Shown: one piece after another, positions 52,851 to 62,160 of the stretch | How the letters are laid out: each line of letters starts with the position of its first letter | Position numbering within the stretch: position 1 is the stretch's first letter | DNA from: Pelagihabitans sp963760375 | GTDB lineage: Bacteria > Bacteroidota > Bacteroidia > Flavobacteriales > Flavobacteriaceae | Assembly: GCA_963760375.1 (NCBI GenBank) | Contig: CAVXCS010000001.1 | Location: forward strand, 434,001 to 498,000 | Reading direction: 5' to 3' | DNA: 64,000 bases | Position numbers and translations under genes: made by a program | Notes under the pieces: generated by a model | Database searches by the model: none | Told to the model about the DNA's origin: nothing | Seen by the model: the letters and a program-made list of their open reading frames with translations, nothing else

Positions 52851-54051
52851 TATTCGTCTAATTCTGCATTTTGCTCTTTCAAGCCGGCAATATCAAAGTG
52901 TAAAGTAAATCGAAGCGTGTTTTCTAATGGATGTCTTTGTTCAGTAGGAATTAAATATGCAAAGTCTAAACCAAACACATTAAATTTTAAACCGGCACCA
53001 AGCGTTAAGTACTTTCTGTTGCCTTTGTTTTCGTGCTCATTAAAGTATCCTAATCTAAAAGCAAATTGCTTGTCATACCAGTACTCTAATACCAAAGGCT
53101 ATATTAATTTCTTGTACCTCTTCTTCAAATCCATTTGGTGCATCAGAAAAAGAACCAAACATTCCTTCTGCCACACTCTTATCCGGATTCTCACCAAAAA
53201 GTATTTGAGATTTGCCTGTACTAGCTGTATCACAATAAATAGGAGGTGATGGAACTAATAATTTATTAAAATCTAATGCAACAGTTAATTCATTGTATTC
53301 ATTTAAGTCCATATTAATGCTCCACCTAAACGCAGATTAATTGGAATAAAATCTTTAGCATCCCTAAGTTGGTATAGTTAATTTTTGAACCAATGTTTGA
53401 AATGTTAGCACCTACTTGCACCTTTGCATCTTTACCACTTATATCTACATCATGTCTCCACAAAGCAGATAAGTCAGCAGCTACAGATTGACCTGCTTTT
53501 GTTTCAATACCCTGAAAAGATTGGCCGTTGGTTAAATTTGAATTGATGTAACGCAATGCCAATCCACCAGAAAATTCATCACCTAATATTCGTGCAGTAA
53601 CCAACATCTATAGCAAATTCATTCGGATTAGATTCACCTAGAGGATTTCCATTAATATCTGTTAATTGAATTGCCCCTAAAGAGAAGTATCTAAGACTGG
53701 CCGAAACAGCCTGGTCTTTTTGAATTTTTTTATGCCAAGCTAAATAAGCAAGATTGATATCCGGTACCAATGACCGTAACCAAGGTGTATATGAAATAGA
53801 AACTCCCATATCATCTTCAATCCAGGCTAATTTGGAAATATTCCAATGCATGGAGTTACTAGTGGGCAAAGTGGCTACACCAACATCTCCCATACCGCCT
53901 GCTCGGGCATCGGGGCTAATACTTAAAAATGGAACGGCAGTAGTAATGGTATTTAACTGGCCTAAGCAAATTATTGGTTTGAGCCTTAACATACTGATAA
54001 TGAACTAACTAAGAACACAGCAATTGCAATTGCTGAAATTATTTTCTTCAT
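52850..54051 (-). CDS. porV: Type IX secretion outer-membrane shuttle protein PorV, four frameshifts
   Basis: PorV (LptO) is an outer-membrane beta-barrel that carries cargo from the SprA translocon to the PorU sortase. The ATG at 54051 gives a signal peptide (MKKIISAIAIAVFLVSSLS). After a shift near 54000 come NTITTAVPFLSISPDARAGG, GMGDVGVATLPTSNSMHWNI and VSISYTPWLRSLVPDINLAY, a very typical PorV start. Further shifts near 53600, 53320 and 53085 connect GGLALRYINSNLTNGQSF, NISNIGSKINYTNLG, and the C-terminal barrel strands YLTLGAGLKFNVFGLDFAYL with LRFTLHFDIAGLKEQNAELD. About 395 residues. It lies 60 bases after porU and couples into ispF. Confidence 0.93.
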
Positions 54052-54111
54052 TTGTGAAGGGTTAAAAACGGAGACAAATATATTAATATATTGATTAATC
54101 ACCCATTGGGC

Positions 54112-57100
54112 TTATTTTAATAGTACTAATTTTTCTGTTTTTGAGGCAACTTCGCCATTTTGGTCTCTGACTTTTAAACGATATACGTAAACTCCCTTAC
54201 CTATGTTCTCACCAAAATCATCCTTTCCATCCCATTCTACCGGCTCTGATCTAAATCCTGTAGTATTCACATATTGTTCAAGAGATTTTACCAATTTACC
54301 GCTTACCGTGTATATTTGTATTTGTACAAACAACGAAGAGCAATCTTTATTGTGCTCAAAAAAGAATTGTGTTCTGGTGGTAAAAGGATTAGGGTAATTA
54401 AGCACATGTTCTAATGCCAATTTTGCGCTCAGATGCAACCACAAATTCAGTATACGCTTCGCTTGAATTATTTAAAATATCCCACACTTTTAATTTAACA
54501 GTATGTCTTCCTCTTTCTAAATCACTTAGAGGGTATTTTACTTTACCAGATTTATAACTATTTAAATCAGATTCATAAAAATCATTCAATAACAAATAAA
54601 TCTTCACAATCATCATCCAATACTGCAGTAACATCATGCCCAATACCAATTCCGGTTGTATTAATGCCATTATCATCACTTACTTCTGCATATAAAAATG
54701 GGTTTTCACTGGTAATACCACCAAATGCAAATTTTTTATCATTCATATAAAGCTCAATTTTCGGCCCTTCAGTATCCACTAAAATACTATCACTAATACC
54801 ACCAATTAAAACAGTATCATGGTAACCACTTGCATCAATCACATCATTGTGTGCATAGTAGGATATTTTTCCATATCCAATTTTATACGATATATCTTTT
54901 GGAATGATAAATGAAAATTCAAAATCGCCATTTGTTACACTGGCTTTACCTCTATATATAACATTGCTTTGTAATTCAAAATTAAAGGCAGGACTACCCG
55001 GATCATTTGATAAGGTTGTTATAGTAGCCGCCTTGTCGAATATAGAAGGGTACAACACCCCGTTGAAGCCGGCCATTTTTTGATTATTATGATCTTGTAC
55101 TTCTCCTTTAATTGTAACCCGACTATAGGCTTTTAATGTATCTGCAAAATTGGCAACCGGCTCATTATTAATGGTAGTTGTTGCTACATTATATTCAGGA
55201 TAAGCTAAACGCAATGCAGGGTCACCTAACAATGTAAAGTTTCTGGTATTAAAAGTCAGGTAGTCATTCTTAGTTAAGCGCATTAAATCACCCAGGCGAG
55301 GCAATTCTCCATTTACCCTTTCAAAAATATGGCTATACATCACTTCATTTAATTGTTTGTTTGCAAACGAAGTAACTAAACGCACTGTGGTAAGCAAAGC
55401 AATTCCTCCACCACCTTCTCTCAGGTAAACTATTTCACCTGCCGATGTTCTTGCCGGGTCATCATAACGGGCAAACTCGCAAGTAGCTGTCATAAAAGCA
55501 GGCATTCTGGTAGGGTTATTCCAACCATTAATATCATTAATTGTTAACACGCCTTCATGTGCCCAACCTAACTCACCTCCATGTCCGGTATAATTAATAA
55601 ATAACACTCCTTTCTCAATTCGTTTTTTTATTGCGTCCGTTACATCAGGATATCTTTGCCCACCGGCATTTGATTGCTGTTCAAAAGAATCGAAATAAAC
55701 CTTTTCAATATTGTATTCAGGATTATTCTGTTTTAAAGTTTCGGTTAGGTCATCTGCATCTCTAATATGTGTGTTCGAGTCTTCATCATCTGCAACGAAC
55801 ATGATTACGTTGCGCCAATCACCATATATTGACTCAGTGCTCAAACCGGTATTGCAGGTTACCGTATTAGAACTAATACCCAAATACTGTTCAATTTTGT
55901 CAATTGCAGTTTGTGCTTCTTTTAAATTTTTTGCGGGTATTCTACCAATGCCCATGTCTAGTGCTTCCGTATTAGTTGATGGAGACCATACCCCTTCAAC
56001 AGGATCCAGTAAAACATAAAAATCATCAGAAACATACGAACCAATCGGATATTCAGAATCTCTGGATTGATAAGTAGGAACAAAGTTGGTGTTACTGGTT
56101 ATAATGCTTCTGTTATCATAAGAACCATCACCAAACAAGCAAACGTATTTTACAATATCATCCGGCAGTGCAGCTCTTTCATAAAACATTCTTAAAAAAT
56201 CGCGAATACTGCTTGCATCTTTATTACCGGAGCTAAATTCATTATACACTTCATCTGTTGTTACTACTACAACCTTCATATTATCCATGGTTCGATGTAT
56301 GTTTGCCAGTCGATTGGCTTGCGATAAAAACAATGGATGAGTAATAATTACATAATCATGATCTCCCAATGCATGTAAATTTTGGTTGGCCACTCTGTTT
56401 CTAAATTTAGGACTTGGGAAATTGTTACCACTAAAAATAACAAACTCAGATAACGCAGAATTATCAACTACAAAACTAGTCACACCATTAGTGAAATTCG
56501 ATTCTTGCATAACAGGACTTAATGCATCTGAAACATCCCATATAAGCATTTGCTCATTGGTATTTGCAATTTCATATTTTGCAATATTACCAGCACCAAC
56601 AAATTTCGCATCTCTAAAAAACAGTTGATTACCAACCATGCTTAATTGCCTTCTTGCATTAAGCACTAACTTATCTAAATAGCCGGTTGATGAAGGGCTA
56701 GGTAAATTATATTTTAATTCAATTGTTATTGGTGATGCAGTTGCGCTGAATGTTTGTGAAGTTGAATTAATTTTTGCAAAATAATCAAGGTAATTAGAAG
56801 AAGTTGCTGCAATACCCTGGCTTGCAATCAGGTTGTTATTATACCTCAATGAAAAAGAACTTGTAGTGAATGATCTTGCTGCTACTCTAGATTTTATATG
56901 AACCGGTTCAGCAGAAATTAAATTTGGAAATTCAAAAGCAAAAAACCGGGCACTTTGTATGTCTGTAAATGTTTCTCCATACCATTCTCTTCCCGATTTA
57001 ATAAAATTTAATTCATCTTTTTCATGCACAGCATAATCATTAAAAGATTGTATGGTTTGAGTTGGAGTTTGCGAAGAAGAACTTCTGGTTGCAATTCTTT

Positions 57101-57980
57101 TCCCGGCACCTAAATCTACATTTATAAAGTAATAGGTAGAATCTGAAAAAAGGTGGTTTACATGGTCATACAATTCAGTACTTGCATCATAAACCCACTC
57201 ATCTGCGGCTTGTGCGTAAAACAAAACATAGTCATCACTATTAAAAACATTATCATCTTCCCCAACAACCAAAATGGCATTTTCAACTAAATCATCGTGC
57301 CTTAAATCGCTGTTGAGCACCGGTACCATACCTCCTCCATTTCCATACACCCGAATGTTTTTTGGGTTTATAGAACTTAAAGGAATGCCTAATTGCGATG
57401 TAAAAAAATCAGCAGATAATTTGTGTATACCTTTAGTACTTACTGCTACTTTGTACCAGGTTCCGGTACTTAAAACTGAATTAGTTGCAAAGGATGCAGC
57501 ACCGATTCTTTGTGCATTGGATTCGAATTGATGTTCTAATTCAAAAGCAACTAATTTTTCAATATTTCCTGTTCTGCTGTTTTTACGTAAGGCATTAATT
57601 TCTACAACGGCCCATTTTTTTCTTCTGGATTGAATGATGTAAGATTTAACTTCAAAATCAGCGCTTAAAACAGTTTTTTGCTTTTCACTCAATTTATTTG
57701 CTAAACGGCTACTTTCAACATTTTTAATGGTTGTTTTAATTCCAGAAAAATTACTGTTGATTTCCCATTTCTTAAAGAAAACCGGCAAATCAGCTAATTC
57801 AGCACTTATTCTTGCGCCTTCAAATAAAAGAACAGGATCACCAGTCTTGTTAACACTCTCTTTTTCAACTATTTCAGTCCACTTTAATACATAAGCTTGA
57901 GAGGCATTTCTTTGTTGTGCATATAAATTAAAGGAGAAAACAATTGATAAAGTAATGATAAACAGCAGTTTGCGTGTCAT
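54112..57980 (-). CDS. porU: Type IX secretion sortase PorU, two frameshifts near the C terminus
   Basis: PorU is the cell-surface gingipain-like (C25) protease that cuts off T9SS sorting domains and attaches cargo. From the ATG at 57980 a signal peptide (TRKLLFIITLSIVFSFNLYA) leads to the mature protein. The catalytic domain shows YTGHGGELGWAHEGV, with the histidine at roughly residue 800, and the cysteine in MTATCEFARYDDPA about 35 residues later. Shifts near 54600 and 54430 connect to LSDLERGRHTVKLKVWDILN and a FlgD-like end (GKDDFGENIGKGVYVYRLKV) finishing EKLVLLK, which itself resembles a T9SS domain. About 1,289 residues. The first in-frame start at 58058 was rejected because it precedes the signal peptide by 26 residues. 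Confidence 0.94.
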
Positions 57981-58003
57981 TTGTTGATGGTTTTGGCTCT
58001 GTT

Positions 58004-58011
58004 CAAATTTA
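58004..58011 (-). promoter_or_regulatory. Candidate -7 box for porU-porV operon
   Basis: On the minus strand TAAATTTG matches TAnnTTTG, 23 bases upstream of the porU ATG. The 264-base divergent region (57981-58244) between porU and porP should hold both promoters. No -33 TTG at ideal distance was found, and nothing else was recognised in it. Confidence 0.45.
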
Positions 58012-58244
58012 CTATTAATGGTTCGATTATTTGCTAACATAACAAGCAGAAATAACAAACGTTAAGAGTTTTGTCTAAAATGATTAAAAAACTACATTTG
58101 TTATTCCCCCTACGCACTATTATAACCTTTGCTGTGAAAAAACGTATGTTTATATTAGATATTGTTAGAATGCCGGTCAGCTTGTGAAACTATTTACATA
58201 GACTGCGTATACATAATATAAATTACAGTAATTTCGAATTTACT

Positions 58245-59255
58245 ATGTTAAAACGCCTACTTATAATTCTTTTTGCTTTTGGCACTTTATTGTTATTGTG
58301 CGTACCAGAGGCTCAAGCGCAAGACCCTGAATTTACTCAGTTCTATGCCGCTCCCCTTTATCTAAATCCGGCATTTGCAGGTTCTGCACGCTGTCCCAGA
58401 GTTTCATTAAACTATCGCAACCAATGGCCTTCTATACCACGTGCATTTGTAACATACGCTGCAGCCTATGATCAACATATTGATGCTATTTCCGGTGGAA
58501 TAGGATTAATGGTATTGACCGATCAAGCAGGCGAGGGCACGTTGAATACTTCTCAAATTTCCGGCATTTATTCTTACCAGTTAAATGTAAGCCGTAACTT
58601 TTCTATTAAAGCAGGATTACAAGCAACCTACGTGCAAAAAAAAATAGACTGGGATAAGTTGGTTTTTGGAGATGAAATAGACCCGAGATTTGGTGTAATA
58701 TATGAATCACTGGAACAAAGAACAGATGAAACACAAAGCTATATTGATTTTTCTGCCGGAATTGTAGGCTTTACATCTCAAGTATATGGCGGTTTTGCTG
58801 CACATCACTTAACCGAGCCTGATGAAGCATTTATTGTTCAAGGTGCTTCACCACTCCCAATGAAATTAACTGCACATTTAGGGGCTATGCTTCCTGTTGC
58901 AGGTTCTGATATGGATGATTTAGATGATGGTACTTTTATATCTCCGAATATAATGTATCAACAACAGGATAAATTTAACACCATGAATGTTGGTGTTTAT
59001 GTACTTCATTCACCCTTAGTAGGTGGTTTATGGTATAGAGGTAGTTTTGATGACGGCTCATTCTTATTCAGCGATTCATTTATTGCTCTTGTAGGGCTTC
59101 AAAGAGGCGTGTTTAAAATTGGCTATAGTTACGATGTAACTGTTTCTGAATTAAGCAATGTGGCCGCAGGCTCACATGAGATAACATTTGGGCTGCAATT
59201 TGATTGCAGACCAAAAAAAAGGCGTTCACGTGTAATAAGATGCCCCCAATTTTAG
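58245..59255 (+). CDS. Type IX secretion membrane protein, PorP/SprF family
   Basis: The intact 336-residue outer-membrane protein has a signal peptide ending at AQAQ (~residue 26), directly followed by DPEFTQFYAAPLYLNPAFAG, the diagnostic start of PorP/SprF proteins. Repeated amphipathic strands follow (INYRNQWPS-like NYRNQWPSIPRAFVTYAAAY, GGIGLMVLTDQAGEGTL, YVQKKIDWDKLVFGD), and a C-terminal strand with EITFGLQFDC. Family members cooperate with the T9SS or tether large adhesins such as SprB. Which cargo this one serves is unknown. Downstream gldJ starts after 52 bases. It is the only unbroken gene in the last 20 kb. Confidence 0.92.
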   Translation: MLKRLLIILFAFGTLLLLCVPEAQAQDPEFTQFYAAPLYLNPAFAGSARCPRVSLNYRNQWPSIPRAFVTYAAAYDQHIDAISGGIGLMVLTDQAGEGTLNTSQISGIYSYQLNVSRNFSIKAGLQATYVQKKIDWDKLVFGDEIDPRFGVIYESLEQRTDETQSYIDFSAGIVGFTSQVYGGFAAHHLTEPDEAFIVQGASPLPMKLTAHLGAMLPVAGSDMDDLDDGTFISPNIMYQQQDKFNTMNVGVYVLHSPLVGGLWYRGSFDDGSFLFSDSFIALVGLQRGVFKIGYSYDVTVSELSNVAAGSHEITFGLQFDCRPKKRRSRVIRCPQF

Positions 59256-59294
59256 TTATATAGCACTGATTAGCTAGAACTTTATAAAATAAAT

Positions 59295-59302
59295 TATATT
59301 TG
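59295..59302 (+). promoter_or_regulatory. Possible -7 box immediately upstream of gldJ
   Basis: TATATTTG matches TAnnTTTG but lies only 5 bases before the gldJ ATG. If used, the transcript would be nearly leaderless. It may be a chance match in AT-rich DNA. Confidence 0.25.
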
Positions 59303-59307
59303 CGATA

Positions 59308-60775
59308 ATGAAATCGATAAACAAATTATTTCCACTTGTGTTGCTAGCCTTTATGGTAGCAACATCAGCATGTAACAAAGACAGATCTTCAACTACAGGC
59401 TGGAATTATAACGATCCTAAAAACGGGGGGTTTGAAAATACTCCCTATACCGAACAAGAAACCGGTCCCAGGCTTAGTACTTGTTCAAGGTGGTACATTT
59501 ACCATGGGTCGCACAGAACAAGAAATAAAAATGGATTGGGATAACATTCCAAGAAGAGTAACTGTTTCCAGTTTTTATATGGATGAAACAGAAGTTGCAA
59601 ATCTTCACTATCGAGAATACTTATATTGGATAGAAAGAGTATTTGCATTAGATTATCCTGAAGTATTAAAAAAGCACTTCCGGATACTTTAGTTTGGAGA
59701 ACTCAGTTAGCATACAATGAACCTTTTGTTGAATATTATTTAAGACACCCTGCATATAAATATTATCCTGTTGTTGGTGTTAATTGGTTACAAGCAACAG
59801 ATTATTGTGCCTGGAGAACTGACCGTGTAAATGAAATGAATTTTAATTCGAGAAGGCGTATTAAGAGAAAACCATGCACAAGTAAATGAAGACAACTTTA
59901 ATACTGATGCATATTTTGCTGGTCAATATGAAGGTTTAGTAAAACAGTCCATTACGATGATTTAAATCCTAACAGAGATGTAAGAAGAGTAAAAATGGAA
60001 GACGGAATTTTATTACCAAGATATCGCCTACCAACTGAAGCTGAGTGGGAATTTGCTGCTCTTGGTTTAATTGGAAATACAGTTTATGAAAGAGTAACAG
60101 ATAGAAGATTATATCCATGGGATGGACATATAGTTAGAAATTCATCTAAAAATTACCAAGGTGAAATGCTTAGCTAACTTTAAACGTGGCCGAGGTGATA
60201 ACATGGGAGTTGCAGGAAGATTAAATGATAATGCCGATATTCCTGCACCGTTAACTTCTTATTGGCCAAATGATTATGGATTATATAATATGGCTGGAAA
60301 CGTAAATGAGTGGGTAATGGATGTTTACAGACCATTATCATTAGAAGATGCAAGTGATTTTAATCCATTTAGAGGAAATGTATTTACATCCTTATGAAGA
60401 AAGATGAAGAAGGTGCTATTGCTGAAAAAGATTCACTAGGTAGAATTAATAAGAGACTAAGCGCTACAGACCGAGAAGTTGAGAACAGAAGAAACTATGA
60501 CCGCTCTGACAATATTTCATATATTGATGGAGACGAATCTGAGTATATTAACTACAAGTACGGAGAAACTTCATTAATAAGTGATAAAGCCAGAGTGTAT
60601 AAAGGCGGTGGCTGGAAAGACAGAGCTTATTGGGTTAACTCCCGGAGCAAGAAGATTTTTAGATGAAGATCAATCTACAGATGATATTGGTTTCCGTTGC
60701 GCAATGACAAGAGTTGGTAGTCCTGTTGGATTAGGAAATAAGAGTCAAATTGTAAACAATACAAAAAGAAAATAA
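59308..60775 (+). CDS. gldJ: Gliding/T9SS lipoprotein GldJ, many frameshifts
   Basis: GldJ is an outer-membrane lipoprotein required for stability of the T9SS motor complex in gliding bacteroidetes. From the ATG at 59308 the lipoprotein signal peptide ends at TSACNKDRSS with its cysteine, followed by TGWNYNDPKNGGFENTPYTE. After a shift near 59465 comes a sulfatase-modifying-factor-type domain: GLVLVQGGTFTMGRTEQEI, SSFYMDETEVANLHYREYL, VNWLQATDYCAWRTDRVNE, RYRLPTEAEWEFAALGLIGN, YNMAGNVNEWVMDVYRPLS and the end KGGGWKDRAYW with GFRCAMTRVGSPV. At least seven frame changes occur. Total about 485 residues. It is flanked by murF, as in other gliding Bacteroidota. Role in gliding itself cannot be shown here. 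Confidence 0.93.
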
Positions 60776-60795
60776 TATAAGTTCATAAAACATTT

Positions 60796-60834
60796 AAAAA
60801 GCCTTGGGATTATTTCTCAAGGCTTTTTTATTTT
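60796..60834 (+). terminator. Rho-independent terminator after gldJ
   Basis: AAAAAGCCTTG / CAAGGCTTTTT forms an 11-bp stem with a loop of about 11 bases, followed by further T residues. It lies 20 bases beyond the gldJ stop codon and just before the inferred murF start. Confidence 0.85.
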
Positions 60835-60841
60835 GCAGTCT

Positions 60842-62158
60842 ATGTATTGTTCAACAACAGACTTATACAAGCATTTTATCAAACATTCGTAATATGCACA
60901 GATACCAGAAAAATAACTAAAGGTTGTATTGTTCTTTGCCTTAAAAGGCCCAAATTTTAATGGAAATAAATTTGCTTGAAGAGCAATAGAACAAGGAGCA
61001 GCATTTTGCGTGGTGGATGAGACCAAAATATGCAAACTGATAATTGCTTATTAGTTGAAGATGTACTTGAATCACATTACAAGCAACTTGCTAATTTACA
61101 CCGTAAACACATTAAATATTCCGGTAATAGCAATAACAGGAAGTAATGGAAAAACCACAACCAAAGAATTGTGCCAGAGAAATACTTGCAAGAAAATATA
61201 ATGTATTTGCAACTGCCGGAAATTTAAATAACCACATCGGTGTACCGCTAAGCCTGTTAAGTCTTACTAATAAACACCAACTTGCAATTATTGAAATGGG
61301 TGCAAATCACCTAAATGAAATTGAGTTTTTAAGTGAAATTGCAGAACCCAACTATGGTTTAATTACAAATATTGGTTCAGCACATTTAGAAGGTTTTGGC
61401 TCTATTGAGCCGGCATTTTAAAAGCCAAGAAAGAGTTATTCAATTATTTAATTAGCAAATGATGGAACCATTTTTTTAAACAATAACGATTCCAATTTAA
61501 AAAGTCTGCAACTTAAATATGCTAAAATTATCAGCTATGGTTCAATGCCAATTAACTTTTGTGAGTTATTGGATTTTGACCGAAAAGAACATTTAATTAT
61601 CAAATGGCGAACTAAAAATGAGAATATGGTAAACATTGCCCACAGCTCATTGATTGGCGATTATAATGCAGAAAATATTTTGCTGCAATTTGTGTTGGCA
61701 GTTACTTTGGTGTACCTGCAACAGATATAAATCTGGCAATAAGAAATTATGAATCATCTAATAATCGCTCACAAGTAGTAATTAAAAATTCTAATACAAT
61801 TGTGTTAGATGCCTACAACGCAAATCCAAGTAGCATGTTAGCCGCCATAAGCAACTTCAGCAATAGTTTTACCGGCATAAAGATACCGGTGTTGGGAGAA
61901 ATGCTTGAACTTGGAACCTATGCCAAGCAGGAGCATGAAAAAATATTCAATGAATTAAACAAACTTGGTTTTAGCGAATTTATTTTAGTTGGAAATAATT
62001 TCGAACCCTTTAAAACTCGAGGAAAAACGTAAACTATTTAGTAATGTGCATGAAGCCAGTAAGTGGATTCAGCAACAAGAGTTTAAGAACGCTAATTTTT
62101 TAGTGAAGGGTTCAAGAGCAACAGGCAAATGGAAAAAGTAATTCAAGCTTTTGATTAA
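60842..62158 (+). CDS. murF: UDP-N-acetylmuramoyl-tripeptide--D-alanyl-D-alanine ligase, many frameshifts
   Basis: MurF adds D-Ala-D-Ala to the peptidoglycan precursor. The likely ATG at 60842 lies only 8 bases after the gldJ terminator and gives MYCSTTDLYKHFIKHS. After shifts follow ICTDTRKITKGCI, the ATP-binding IAITGSNGKTTTKELC near 61130, NVFATAGNLNNHIGVPLSLL and LAIIEMGANHLNEIEFLSEI. Then come GLITNIGSAHLEGFGSIE, LDAYNANPSSMLAAISNFSN, and IPVLGEMLELGTYAKQEHEK. The end near VKGSRATGMEKVIQAFD is reached after a final shift at ~62128. About 435 residues. At least six frame changes. Stop codon faces the stop of the Wzc-like gene only 2 bases away. Confidence 0.92.
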
Positions 62159-62160
62159 GA

